A stretch of DNA of 64,000 nucleotides from Poseidonibacter ostreae (GTDB taxonomy: Bacteria; Campylobacterota; Campylobacteria; Campylobacterales; Arcobacteraceae), in NCBI RefSeq assembly GCF_009208055.1, contig NZ_WFKI01000007.1:37618-101617 (forward strand), in the 5' to 3' direction. Below are positions 17,773 to 26,647 of the stretch, piece after piece. Each line of letters begins with the position of its first letter. Position 1 is the stretch's first letter. The notes under the pieces are model-generated. The model ran no database searches. It saw only the letters and a list, made by a program, of their open reading frames with translations, and was not told the origin of the DNA. Position numbers and translations under genes: made by a program.

Positions 17773-18180
17773 ATATTCTGTATACTCTATAAATCTTTTA
17801 TAAAAATGAAAAAATCCCCATCCTATTAAAATATATGGAAACCATAAATTCTCACTATTTGTACTTAAATTTAATACTATTAGAAATATATTTATAATAA
17901 GAAATTTAAATGTCTTAGTACTGCTTTTTAGATATAAAAAGAAGCTCTTATCCTCTTTTTTACTAGCTTTTACTTCATCGCTATTTATATTTTTCTTATT
18001 CATAATATTTTCAAGTTCATTTACTTCTATTTCAAATACTTTTGCAATTGCAGTCAATGATTCGCAACTTGCTTTATTATCTTTTTCAATTCTTTGAATA
18101 GTTCTTGAACTTAAATTAGAAAGTTCAGCTAATTGTTCTTGCGATAAACCTTTTTTTATTCTTAAGTTTTTTATACTCAT
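17758..18180 (-). CDS. XRE-family regulator with C-terminal membrane segment (2TM-like)
   Basis: A 140-residue protein. Residues 1-60 are a Cro/CI-type helix-turn-helix (IKNLRIKKGLSQEQLAELSNLSSRTIQRIEKD). A Lys-rich linker leads to two hydrophobic helices (FKFLIINIFLIVLNL; LWFPYILIGWGFFHFYKRFI) as in the 2TM domain family. The regulator would therefore be held at the membrane with its DNA-binding domain in the cytoplasm. The upstream region carries repeated GACA/TGTC elements that may be its own operator. Confidence 0.78.
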   Translation of the reverse strand: MSIKNLRIKKGLSQEQLAELSNLSSRTIQRIEKDNKASCESLTAIAKVFEIEVNELENIMNKKNINSDEVKASKKEDKSFFLYLKSSTKTFKFLIINIFLIVLNLSTNSENLWFPYILIGWGFFHFYKRFIEYTEYKNLK

Positions 18181-18225
18181 TGTCTTCCTTTATATTAATA
18201 AACGAATAGTACAGTTTTTTTAAGC

Positions 18226-18265
18226 TTGTCGGTTACGAAAATACACGACAATATATGACAATGAC
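18226..18265. promoter_or_regulatory. Possible operator upstream of the XRE regulator
   Basis: TTGTCG (18226-18231) and CGACAA (18246-18251) form an inverted repeat with a 14-base spacer. Further GACA/GAC copies follow at 18257 and 18263, and the CGACA and TGACA elements are 10 bp apart, one helical turn. The position 45-85 bp upstream of the XRE start suits autoregulation. No experimental motif is known to me. Confidence 0.35.
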
Positions 18266-18312
18266 TATTCCATAGGCTTTGCAAAATTAATATATAAATT
18301 AGATTTTAGTAA

Positions 18313-18567
18313 TTATATCTTATTTAGTATTTTTTTCATAAAGAATTTTGAAGAAAATATGAATAATAATATTGAAAAAATAGCCATAGAAAAAATCAAT
18401 AATGCATGAGTCGTATATGATAATTCATTAAAGTTTTGTTCTAAAAAATTTGATATATATGAGATTGGTTTTATTAAAATATTTCCAATAGTAGGAGAAA
18501 GTTGTAAGGCAATAAAAAGTGCAAAAAGTGGAATTGAAATACCAATAATAAATGTTAATAGTTTCAT
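18313..18567 (-). CDS. Small membrane protein, unknown
   Basis: An 84-residue protein with two hydrophobic helices (residues ~3-24 and ~54-76) joined by a polar loop (KPISYISNFLEQNFNELSYTTH) and a basic C-terminus (KKILNKI). No family recognised. ATG at 18567 has AAGGATT upstream, which supports real translation. It stands alone between the XRE gene and pgm. Confidence 0.55.
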   Translation of the reverse strand: MKLLTFIIGISIPLFALFIALQLSPTIGNILIKPISYISNFLEQNFNELSYTTHALLIFSMAIFSILLFIFSSKFFMKKILNKI

Positions 18568-18635
18568 TAATAATCCTTTATATTAAAAAATATTTTATAA
18601 TATAAAAGTTTATTAATTGTGTAATTGAGTATTTA

Positions 18636-20270
18636 TTAGTTTTCTATACTTTTACTAACTAAAGCCTGTGCTTCTTTTATAAGTAGTTCTAAATGCTCTT
18701 CATTTATAAAGCTTTCTGCATAAATCTTATAGATGTCTTCAGTACCTGAAGGACGTGCAGCAAACCAACCATTTTTAGTTGTAACCTTTAGTCCACCAAT
18801 ACTTGCATTATTTCCGCTTGCATTTGTATATATATTTTCTATTTCTTCATTTGCTAATGTTTTAGATGTAATATCTTCTACACTTAGATTTTTTAATTTT
18901 GCTTTTTGTTCAAAACTAGCAGGTGCATCAACTCTTCTATAATAAGATTTCCCAAACTCTTCTTCAAACTCTTGGTAAATTTCACCTGGGTCTCTTTTTA
19001 GTTTAGAAGTCATTTCAGCAGCTAAAAGATTTAAAATGATGCCATCTTTATCTGTAGACCAAACACTTCCATCTTTTCTTAAGAAAGATGCTCCAGCACT
19101 CTCTTCTCCACCAAAAGCTAGTGTTCCTTTATATAAACCATCAACAAACCATTTAAATCCCACAGGTACTTCATATAGCTTTTTATCTAAAGAATTAACA
19201 ACTTTATCAATCATAGAACTTGAAACTAAAGTTTTACCAATACCTAAATCTTCTCCCCAATTTCTGCTTGAGAATAGATACCAAATAACAACTGATAAGT
19301 AGTGATTTGGATTCATAAGTCCTACACTTTTTGTAACTATTCCATGTCTATCAAAATCTGGGTCATTAGCAAATGCAATATCATATTCCTTGGCTAATTT
19401 AATTAGTGAAGCCATTGCATATTTTGAGGAACAATCCATTCTAATTTTACCATCATGGTCACAAGACATAAAAGAGAAAGTAGGGTCAATTTTTTCATTT
19501 ACAATATCAAGTTTGATTCCATAAATCTCTTGTATTTTTTTATAAACTTCTAATCCAGAACCACCTAAAGGGTCAACTCCAATTTTAAGATTTGCTTCTT
19601 TTATAATATCCATATCAATAATTGTGTCTAATGCTTTTACATAAGGAGTTATAAAATCACAAACTTCTAAAAATGAAGAGTTAAATATCTCATCTTTACT
19701 TATAAGTTTTACATCTACAAGATCGTTTTGAAGTATTTGGTTCGCTCTATTTTCAATTAGTGAAGTTACATCTGTATCAGCAGGTCCACCATTTGGCATA
19801 TTGTATTTAAATCCACCATCACTTGGAGGATTATGTGAAGGTGTTATAACTACACCATCATTTAAAATATCAGTGTTTTTATTTGATTCTAAAATTGTAA
19901 AAGACAATACAGGAGTTGGTGTATACTCCTCTTTTTTTGCTATTTTACAAGCTACTTCATTTGCTAAAAATACTTGTAAAGCAGTAATTTGCGCAGGAGT
20001 GGATAAGGCATGTGTATCTATTCCTATATGCATCACACCAGTTATTCCAGCATTTTTTCTATATTCACAAAGAGCTTGAGTGATTGCTAAAATATGATTT
20101 TCATTAAAACTTGATTTTGTAGAACTTCCTCTATGTCCAGAAGTTCCAAAAGTAACTTTTTGAGTTTGTTCCTTTGCATCAGGTTTATTAGTATAATAGC
20201 TTTTTAATAATGCATCTATCTCTTCTAGAATCTCTTTAGGTGCTTGTTTACCTGCTAATTCATTTATCAA
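18636..20270 (-). CDS. pgm: Phosphoglucomutase (alpha-D-glucose phosphate-specific)
   Basis: A 544-residue alpha-phosphohexomutase interconverting glucose-6-phosphate and glucose-1-phosphate. Seen: FGTSGHRG (41-48), the phosphoserine loop TPSHNP with Ser145, the metal loop DPDFDRHG, the sugar loop GGEESAG and the phosphate-binding RPSGTEDIYKIYAES near the C-terminus. Length and motifs match bacterial Pgm rather than PMM/PGM. It is the last gene of the glucosylglycerate operon, where it both supplies glucose-1-phosphate for GalU and returns the glucose-1-phosphate released by the phosphorylase to glycolysis. Confidence 0.95.
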   Translation of the reverse strand: MINELAGKQAPKEILEEIDALLKSYYTNKPDAKEQTQKVTFGTSGHRGSSTKSSFNENHILAITQALCEYRKNAGITGVMHIGIDTHALSTPAQITALQVFLANEVACKIAKKEEYTPTPVLSFTILESNKNTDILNDGVVITPSHNPPSDGGFKYNMPNGGPADTDVTSLIENRANQILQNDLVDVKLISKDEIFNSSFLEVCDFITPYVKALDTIIDMDIIKEANLKIGVDPLGGSGLEVYKKIQEIYGIKLDIVNEKIDPTFSFMSCDHDGKIRMDCSSKYAMASLIKLAKEYDIAFANDPDFDRHGIVTKSVGLMNPNHYLSVVIWYLFSSRNWGEDLGIGKTLVSSSMIDKVVNSLDKKLYEVPVGFKWFVDGLYKGTLAFGGEESAGASFLRKDGSVWSTDKDGIILNLLAAEMTSKLKRDPGEIYQEFEEEFGKSYYRRVDAPASFEQKAKLKNLSVEDITSKTLANEEIENIYTNASGNNASIGGLKVTTKNGWFAARPSGTEDIYKIYAESFINEEHLELLIKEAQALVSKSIEN

Positions 20271-20345
20271 ATATTATCCTTTTACTATTTTAAATGCTTG
20301 TTTATAAAGTTTTTGTAATTTTACCAAAATCATCTATATATTAGT

Positions 20346-21182
20346 TTATTTTTTCTTTTCTAAGTTATAAAAATAGTTTGTAGCTTCAACAAAACCATCA
20401 ACTGAACCACAATCAAATCTTTTACCTTCAAACTTATAAGCTAAAACCATTCCATTTTTAGCTTGTTCACAAAGGGCATCAGTAATTTGTAACTCTCCAT
20501 TTTTCCCAGGTTTTGTTTTCTTAATAATTTCAAAAATTTCAGGTGTTAATATATATCTTCCAATTACTGCAAGATTTGAAGGTGCTTTATCATTATCAGG
20601 TTTTTCAATCATATTTGAAACTATATGAACATTGTTTTCCATAATTTTACCTTCAATTACACCATATTTATGAACATCTTCTTTTGGCACTTCCATACAA
20701 GCAACGATACAACACTTGTATTTTTCATAAAGTTTAACCATTTGAGTTAAAACACCATCACCTTTTGGATTCACACATAAATCATCTGCTAGAATTACTG
20801 CAAAAGGATTATGCTCACCTACAAGAACTTTACCTTTATAAATAGCATCTCCTAAACCTTTCATCTCATTTTGTCTTGTATAAGTAAATGTACACTTATC
20901 AATTATATTTCTAATATCTGATAACATCTTTTCTTTAGATGAACCTTGTATTTGGTGTTCAAGTTCATAAGAAATATCAAAATGATCTGTAATAGCTCTT
21001 TTCCCACGTCCTGTAATAATTGACATTACGTCACATCCAGCTTCTATTGCTTCCTCAACTCCATATTGAATTAATGGTTTAGTTAGAACTGGTAACATCT
21101 CTTTTGGCATTGCCTTTGTTGCTGGTAAAAATCTTGTACCGTATCCTGCTGCTGGGAATAAACACCTTGTAATATCACTCAT
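20346..21182 (-). CDS. galU: UTP--glucose-1-phosphate uridylyltransferase
   Basis: A 278-residue nucleotidyltransferase making UDP-glucose. The N-terminal motif FPAAGYGTRFLPATKAMPKE and the later VILADDLCVN, GRYILTPEIF, GKNGELQITDAL and FEGKRFDCGSVDGF elements are typical GalU. It lies between the phosphorylase and pgm genes in the same orientation with short gaps. Its UDP-glucose may feed GpgS, although GpgS enzymes differ in nucleotide preference. It probably also serves surface polysaccharide synthesis. Confidence 0.95.
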   Translation of the reverse strand: MSDITRCLFPAAGYGTRFLPATKAMPKEMLPVLTKPLIQYGVEEAIEAGCDVMSIITGRGKRAITDHFDISYELEHQIQGSSKEKMLSDIRNIIDKCTFTYTRQNEMKGLGDAIYKGKVLVGEHNPFAVILADDLCVNPKGDGVLTQMVKLYEKYKCCIVACMEVPKEDVHKYGVIEGKIMENNVHIVSNMIEKPDNDKAPSNLAVIGRYILTPEIFEIIKKTKPGKNGELQITDALCEQAKNGMVLAYKFEGKRFDCGSVDGFVEATNYFYNLEKKK

Positions 21183-21207
21183 TTTTTCTCCTTAAAATTT
21201 TATATTT

Positions 21208-22923
21208 TTATATTTTTCCCTTAAGCCACATAATTTGGTATGGCTCAAGTGTAATTGTTGCTTCTTGTTTTTCTGTACTTTCATCACAAAAGTTTGAACT
21301 TAAAATATCGCATAATGGTAACTTTATCTCTTTTGGAAGAGTAATAGTGATTTTTTCATTACTATAATTATTTAATGCAAGTATTCGTGTTGTTTTTTCA
21401 ATATTAAACTTATCTATTGCAAAAACTCTTTGGTCTAAGTCTAAAAAGTTAAACTCTCCAAAAGGATTAAAAGCTTCTTCGTTTATTCTAATTGAAATCA
21501 TTCTTTTGTATGAATCAAAAATAGTTTTTGCTAAGCTTCCTAGAGTTGAAAGCTCTTTTTCTAGCCAATCAATATTATGTTTTTCTCTATTTATTGTTCT
21601 ATTTATTCCAGAGTGTTTAACTCCGTCTTTATAGTTTTGAGAACCTACTATTGAGTGGAAATAAATACCAGGAACCCCAGGCATTGCTAAAACAGTTGCT
21701 TGCGTTACAAGCATACGTTTTATTCTTAGAAGTTGGTCTTCTTTTGGACTTGTTAGAGCATCTATGTAACTACAGTTTAATTCATAAGGACTTTTACTTC
21801 CATCTTCTTCTGATCTATATGAAACTAAACCTCCATTATTTTCAACATTTTTTACAATATCATTTATCTCACTATCATCTAATAAACCTTTTACTGGTCT
21901 TAGACCAATACCATCATGACTTGCTGTAAAGTTAAAGAAACACACTTTATTACTTGGTAGTTCCAATGTTTTAGCCCATGAAGTTAATTTATTAGTATTT
22001 GCATGAATTATTGAGTTTAATAAAAGTGGAGGCAACGCAAAGTTGTAAACCATTTGTGCTTCATCTTCTCCACTTCCAAAATATGAAATATTTTCATGAT
22101 GAGGAACATTTGTTTCTGTTATTATGATTACTTCAGGAGCAACTTCATGTAAAACATCTCTCATTAATTGAATTAATTCATGAGTTTGTGGTAAATGAAC
22201 ACATTGTGTTCCTATCTCTTTCCAAATAAATGCAATTGCATCAAGTCTAATAAGTGTTGCACCTTTTTCAATATAATAAAACATTGCATCAAGTACAGAA
22301 CATAGAACTTTGTAACTTTTATAATTTAAATCAACTTGGTCTTTACTAAATGTTGTCCAAATATTATGTATCTTTCCATCATCATCTAAATACTCATGTA
22401 ATAAAGGGCTGGCTCTTGGTCTTACAACTTTAGATAAATCAGTTGTAGGGTCTAGTTCAATAAAGTAATCATCATACTCCTTATCACCTGCTAAATAAGC
22501 TTTAAACCATGATGAGAATTGAGAAATATGATTTATAACTCCATCTACCATTATTCTATAATCAGCTGATAAATGCTCAACTTCTCTCCATGAACCCATA
22601 TGAGGATCAACTTCTACATAATCAACAACAGAAAAACCATCATCAGAAGAGTAGGGATAAAAAGGAAGAATATGAACTGAGTTTATAACGCCTTTTAAGT
22701 GATTATCCATAAACTCATTTAGTGTTTGTAATGTTGGCTCACTATTTCTTGAAACTTGATCTCCATAAGTTATTAAAATAATATCTTTTTGACTTAAGTG
22801 ATACTCTTTTGATTTTATTGTAAGTTTGTATTTGTTAACTAACTTATCAATGCTTTTAAAAGCTTTTTGTGCTGTTTCTTCTGGATATAATTTAGCTAAT
22901 CTATTACTGATTTTTTCATTCAT
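21208..22923 (-). CDS. GH13_18 sugar phosphorylase, probably glucosylglycerate phosphorylase
   Basis: A 571-residue (beta/alpha)8 enzyme of the sucrose phosphorylase family. Catalytic residues are placed at Asp228 (LIRLDAIAFIWKE, nucleophile), Glu270 (ITETNVPHHEN, acid/base) and Asp337 (TASHDGIGLRP). The EIGTQCVHLPQTHE and TETNVPHHENISYFG loops differ from true sucrose phosphorylase and look like the glucosylglycerate phosphorylase subgroup. That enzyme converts glucosylglycerate plus phosphate to glucose-1-phosphate and D-glycerate. Context is decisive: gpgS, gpgP and glycerate kinase are in the same operon, and it overlaps gpgS by 4 bp. Sucrose phosphorylase is the main alternative. Confidence 0.85.
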   Translation of the reverse strand: MNEKISNRLAKLYPEETAQKAFKSIDKLVNKYKLTIKSKEYHLSQKDIILITYGDQVSRNSEPTLQTLNEFMDNHLKGVINSVHILPFYPYSSDDGFSVVDYVEVDPHMGSWREVEHLSADYRIMVDGVINHISQFSSWFKAYLAGDKEYDDYFIELDPTTDLSKVVRPRASPLLHEYLDDDGKIHNIWTTFSKDQVDLNYKSYKVLCSVLDAMFYYIEKGATLIRLDAIAFIWKEIGTQCVHLPQTHELIQLMRDVLHEVAPEVIIITETNVPHHENISYFGSGEDEAQMVYNFALPPLLLNSIIHANTNKLTSWAKTLELPSNKVCFFNFTASHDGIGLRPVKGLLDDSEINDIVKNVENNGGLVSYRSEEDGSKSPYELNCSYIDALTSPKEDQLLRIKRMLVTQATVLAMPGVPGIYFHSIVGSQNYKDGVKHSGINRTINREKHNIDWLEKELSTLGSLAKTIFDSYKRMISIRINEEAFNPFGEFNFLDLDQRVFAIDKFNIEKTTRILALNNYSNEKITITLPKEIKLPLCDILSSNFCDESTEKQEATITLEPYQIMWLKGKI

Positions 22924-24131
22924 TCATTATCCTTCTTTACATAAAGATTGAATTTATCAGAAAAGTCAGGTAATACTGATCTTACAGTAATCCAAGGAGA
23001 TAAAGATGGTACTCCCATTGGGTCTTCATAATATTCATCTGAAGCCTCTTTAATAGCTTCTTGGAAAATCTCAACTGCATTTATCTCTTTTTCTCGAATA
23101 AAATCTAAACCATTTATTTTACTAAGTGCATTATATTTTGATATTTCAAATCTTGACTCTTGGAAGTAGGTTGCTAGTAGTGTTTTAAATGTTGAAGTTG
23201 AGAAAATAACTCCTTCTTGTGCCATTACTCTAAAAATTGTTTTTGCAATATCATTTGCCATTTTATAAATACCACCACCAGAGTCTACTGATCCTAATTC
23301 TTGATGTTTATGCTCATACGTATCCATAATTTGAGTTTGACAGATTCTTCTATTAGATGTATTTTTATATACCTCACTTAATGTTGATACTTCAAGTCCC
23401 CATGTTGGAGAAATAGCAATACCTCTACCCATTGACCTAATAAATGAAAATTCTCCTGATAAGGCATATCTAAAGCTTTCCATATACTCTAAGTATCTAC
23501 TTTGTCCATGTACTTTTTTTAATGAGTTAATTAAAGGACTATAAAGTAATCTTGTAGCTCTTCCATGAAGTTTATCAGTTACTCTTGAGTAATAACCTTT
23601 ATTAAATTCAAAATCAAGAGCAGGGTGGATTATTGGATAAAATAGTCTTGCAGGAACCTCTCTTGTATAGTTTACAATATCACAATCATGAAGAGCAAAA
23701 GCATATGCGTCTTTATCTGTTAATCCATAACCTAACATTGTCCATACATTTCTTCCTTTTCCTGGTGTATCAAGACCTGGAAAACCTTCTTTTGTAAGTT
23801 CAGAATATAACTCTTTAATTCTTGGTCCATCATTCCATAAAACATCAACTTTGCATGGAAGTACTGACATAAGTTTTTTTACTTCTTCAAACTGCTCTTT
23901 TGTTGCTTGATCAAGTCCTAATACTATTTTATATAGATATCTAACATTTTTAAGCTCTTCAATAATTGTATGCATAGCTGGTGTTTGGAATTCTGAATAT
24001 AAAGCAGGCAATAAAAGAACCATTCTTCTTCTTCGACTAAATCTTACAAGCTCGTCTTCTATATCTTCTAAGCTTCTTTCACCTAGATTTTGTAAAGTTG
24101 TAATTACCCCGTTTTGAAAAAAATCTGACAT
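22920..24131 (-). CDS. gpgS: Glucosyl-3-phosphoglycerate synthase (GT81)
   Basis: A 403-residue GT-A glycosyltransferase. It has the donor- and metal-binding HDCD at residues 148-151 in YAFALHDCDIVNY, GLDTPGKGRNVWTMLGYGL before it, and SGEFSFIRSMGRGIAISPTWGLEVSTL typical of GpgS/MpgS-like enzymes. It joins glucose from an NDP-glucose to 3-phosphoglycerate. The adjacent phosphatase, phosphorylase and glycerate kinase genes fit this product better than mannosyl-3-phosphoglycerate. The nucleotide preference cannot be read from sequence. The 3' end overlaps the phosphorylase start (ATGA). Confidence 0.88.
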   Translation of the reverse strand: MSDFFQNGVITTLQNLGERSLEDIEDELVRFSRRRRMVLLLPALYSEFQTPAMHTIIEELKNVRYLYKIVLGLDQATKEQFEEVKKLMSVLPCKVDVLWNDGPRIKELYSELTKEGFPGLDTPGKGRNVWTMLGYGLTDKDAYAFALHDCDIVNYTREVPARLFYPIIHPALDFEFNKGYYSRVTDKLHGRATRLLYSPLINSLKKVHGQSRYLEYMESFRYALSGEFSFIRSMGRGIAISPTWGLEVSTLSEVYKNTSNRRICQTQIMDTYEHKHQELGSVDSGGGIYKMANDIAKTIFRVMAQEGVIFSTSTFKTLLATYFQESRFEISKYNALSKINGLDFIREKEINAVEIFQEAIKEASDEYYEDPMGVPSLSPWITVRSVLPDFSDKFNLYVKKDNE

Positions 24132-24143
24132 TTATTATTCTCC

Positions 24144-25439
24144 TTAATCTTTTTGTTTTTCTATATTTATTATTAGTACATCTAGCATATTGTTGTGGCT
24201 AGGTCCTGTGTTTATTAAATCATTAGTTTTTTCAAAGAACTCATTTGAATTAAATTCTTTTAAATACTTTTTAATATCAAGATTTAATACTTTTGTTTTT
24301 TCTAAACTTTCTTTATTTATAACTGCACCTGCACTATTTGAGTTTCCATCTATTCCATCACTTGCGGCACTTAATATTGTAATTGTCTTATCTATTGGAA
24401 ATTTATTTAAAAAAGATAAAATAAGGTGTTGATTTCTTCCACCCTTACCATTTGAAGTAACTTTTACTAAAGCTTCTCCTCCAAAAATAAAACAACCTTC
24501 TTTTTTTGTTTCAATAAAAGAGAGTAAATCCTCTACCACTATATTTACATCCTCTTCAATTTTTTTATCAATAATACTAGCAGTTATATTTTTTGAATGT
24601 AGTTCTTTTTTTATATCATTTAATAGTATTTCATTAGAAGCTATTAAAAAGTGTTTAATATTTTCTTTTGGTGTTTTTGGAGTGTCTTGAATTTTTCCTA
24701 ATTGTCCTAAACTCAAGTATTCTTTTACTTTTTTTGGAATTACATCTAATAAGTCATATTTTTCTAAATATTCTACAGCTGTTTGAAAACTTGAAGTGTC
24801 ACAATACAATGGTGCTGAACCAATTGCTTCTAAGTCATTTGAAATAACATCACTTAATACTAAAACAATTCCTTTTGCTTTACAATTCTCTACTAATCTT
24901 CCCGCTTTTACTTGTGAAAGATGTTTTCTTATACAGTTCATTGCAACAATTGGCATAGAACCTTTTAACATCAAATCTGTAGTTTCTTGAAACTCTTCCA
25001 TTGATATCTCTTCAACTGGTAGTTCAATTAAAGCTGAAGTTCCACCTGAAAGTAAATAAATAAAAAAATCATCTTCTTCTAAACTTTCCATTGATTCTTT
25101 TAAATATTCTGCTGCAATTAAGCTTTTATTACTTGGGATTGGATGACTACTTTCTAAATAGGTTAAATTCTTTTTATCTATACTATTTTTATAAGGACCT
25201 ACAAGTACAGCTTTTTCTATTTTGTCTTCAATATTTTCATAAATACCAAGAGCCATACTCAAAACTGCTTTCCCTGAACCAAAAAGATGTATTTTCTTAT
25301 CTTTGGGTAAAGATATTATTTCATCATTAATAATTATTTCATTTTCTTTAAATATGCACTTATTATTAATAAGTCTTTTTGGCTCAATATTTTTTAAAAC
25401 TTCAAAAAATGAATCTTTTAGTATCTGTTTTACTTGCAT
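24144..25439 (-). CDS. Glycerate 2-kinase, GckA/MOFRL family
   Basis: A 431-residue protein of the DUF4147-MOFRL class of glycerate kinases. Seen: HLFGSGKAVLSMALGIYE (~51-67), SSHPIPSNKSLIAAEYL, LLSGGTSALIELP, the IVAMNCIRKHLSQVKAGRL loop, VLSDVISNDLEAIGSAP, and the C-terminal MOFRL parts GGRNQHLILSFL, ILSAASDGIDGNSNSAGAV and INTGPSHNN. It phosphorylates D-glycerate, giving 2-phosphoglycerate for glycolysis. In this operon it would recover the glycerate released by the phosphorylase. Older annotations call such proteins hydroxypyruvate reductase (TtuD). It overlaps gpgP by 10 bp. Confidence 0.87.
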   Translation of the reverse strand: MQVKQILKDSFFEVLKNIEPKRLINNKCIFKENEIIINDEIISLPKDKKIHLFGSGKAVLSMALGIYENIEDKIEKAVLVGPYKNSIDKKNLTYLESSHPIPSNKSLIAAEYLKESMESLEEDDFFIYLLSGGTSALIELPVEEISMEEFQETTDLMLKGSMPIVAMNCIRKHLSQVKAGRLVENCKAKGIVLVLSDVISNDLEAIGSAPLYCDTSSFQTAVEYLEKYDLLDVIPKKVKEYLSLGQLGKIQDTPKTPKENIKHFLIASNEILLNDIKKELHSKNITASIIDKKIEEDVNIVVEDLLSFIETKKEGCFIFGGEALVKVTSNGKGGRNQHLILSFLNKFPIDKTITILSAASDGIDGNSNSAGAVINKESLEKTKVLNLDIKKYLKEFNSNEFFEKTNDLINTGPSHNNMLDVLIINIEKQKD

Positions 25440-26212
25440 AAAATTCCTTTTAAAGCTTCATTCCAACCAGCAGGTCCAATGGCTTGAGTTTTTATTAAAT
25501 CTTTTTTATCATAATCGATAAAGGATCCATCAAACTTTTTAATTAGTACTGAAATATCTGAAATATCAAGCATTGATTTATCATTTTCACCATCACCTAA
25601 AGCAATAGTTGTAAATTTTTTATGATATTTTTCTTCATATAAATTTTTAAGTTTTATTAAGGCATTTGCTTTATCTTGACCTTGTGTAATTAGATGATAA
25701 AACCTACCACCTTTAACAATATCAAAGCCTTCTTTTAAACTAAGTTTTTTAAGTTCTTCAATTTTTGATTCATCTTCAATTATAAAAGGTTCACAAAAAT
25801 CTCTTTTTTTTGCAAGTATTGAGCTTTCTATATCAAGTCCAGTTAGACTTGAAACTAGCTTATCACTCATATCAAAAAAACTTTTAATATTAAATTTTTC
25901 TCTATATTGATTAAGAAAGCATAATGTTTCACTGTAAGTTTTTCCCATATTTATTTGTTTGAAATATTTATCCTCAGGTAAGAAAATACCTGCACCATTT
26001 TCAACAATAAAAGGGTAATTTATATCAAGTTGTTTTCGAAGTTTTAAAATTTCTTGTTTTGTTTTACTCGTAACTATAATTAGTGGAATATTTTTTAATT
26101 TAAGATATTCAAGCATCTCTTTTGCATCATCTGTACTATACGTATTATGATCAAGTAATGTTCCATCTAAATCTGTAAAAATAAGATAATTTTTTGTTTT
26201 TGTTTGTAACAT
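25430..26212 (-). CDS. gpgP: Glucosyl-3-phosphoglycerate phosphatase (HAD, MPGP family)
   Basis: A 260-residue HAD-IIB phosphatase. Motif I FTDLDGTLL (Asp14 nucleophile, Asp16), motif II IVTSKT, cap region after FIVENGAGIFLP, and motif III/IV ALGDGENDKSML are all present. VENGAGIFLP and the GPAGWNE C-terminus are typical of mannosyl-/glucosyl-3-phosphoglycerate phosphatases. It would dephosphorylate the GpgS product to glucosylglycerate. It is the first gene of the six-gene operon. The next gene starts 10 bp before its stop. Confidence 0.87.
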   Translation of the reverse strand: MLQTKTKNYLIFTDLDGTLLDHNTYSTDDAKEMLEYLKLKNIPLIIVTSKTKQEILKLRKQLDINYPFIVENGAGIFLPEDKYFKQINMGKTYSETLCFLNQYREKFNIKSFFDMSDKLVSSLTGLDIESSILAKKRDFCEPFIIEDESKIEELKKLSLKEGFDIVKGGRFYHLITQGQDKANALIKLKNLYEEKYHKKFTTIALGDGENDKSMLDISDISVLIKKFDGSFIDYDKKDLIKTQAIGPAGWNEALKGILCK

Positions 26213-26230
26213 AATTTAGTATATCGTATA

Positions 26231-26261
26231 AATTCTAGTATATCAATTCTAGATTGTATAA
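26231..26261 (-). promoter_or_regulatory. Promoter and direct repeats of the glucosylglycerate operon
   Basis: On the minus strand a TATACAAT -10-like box (complement of 26254-26261) lies about 42 bp before the gpgP start. Just downstream, AATTCTAG occurs twice (26231-26238 and 26245-26252) 14 bp apart, covering the expected transcription start. The repeats look like a binding site for a regulator, but none is identified. Confidence 0.45.
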
Positions 26262-26325
26262 AAAATATATATCTGTATGGAATATTTTATATGCAAGTGA
26301 TATATTAATAAAAAGTGTTTAATAA

Positions 26326-26350
26326 AGGAAAAAACTATTCATTTTTTCCT
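26326..26350 (-). terminator. Possible terminator after the HMA-protein gene
   Basis: AGGAAAAAA (26326-26334) and TTTTTTCCT (26342-26350) form a perfect 9-bp but AT-rich stem, with a 7-base loop that includes the gene's stop codon. Stability is modest, so it may only attenuate transcription toward the gpgP promoter. Confidence 0.4.
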
Positions 26351-26631
26351 GTAGCTACATTAACTTTTCCAATAGCGCATGATACAAAACTTTTTGCAGT
26401 TGTTGCAGCTTTTTGTAAACCTGATAGTTCATCTGTAGATAAAGGATATCCTAGGTCTCTTAATTTAAGTTTTAAAGATTCTTTCTTTTCATCTTCAATA
26501 TCAAGTGTTATTTTTCGTGGATGAGCACTTAAATCCACAATGATTTCACCAAATTCTTCTTTAAGTGATGAAACTAATGTACTTGCACATCCACCACATT
26601 TTACGTTTTCTACTTCAAGAGTTTGTTTCAT
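26335..26631 (-). CDS. Heavy-metal-associated (HMA) domain protein
   Basis: A 98-residue protein. The first ~70 residues are a ferredoxin-like HMA domain, EVENVKCGGCASTLVSSLKEEFGEIIVDLSAHPRKITLDI, with metal-binding Cys in the KCGGCAS loop. The C-terminal ~28 residues (LQKAATTAKSFVSCAIGKVNVA) are an extra helix with another Cys. It is likely a copper or other soft-metal chaperone. Its start lies 16 bp after the mdh stop, so it is co-transcribed with mdh. No P-type ATPase is nearby. Confidence 0.78.
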   Translation of the reverse strand: MKQTLEVENVKCGGCASTLVSSLKEEFGEIIVDLSAHPRKITLDIEDEKKESLKLKLRDLGYPLSTDELSGLQKAATTAKSFVSCAIGKVNVATGKNE

Positions 26632-26647
26632 TTTTATACCTTTTAAT

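Noticed and set aside
26335..26631. A copper-export operon
   Set aside because: The HMA protein is linked to mdh and no P-type ATPase, CusA or copper regulator is adjacent.
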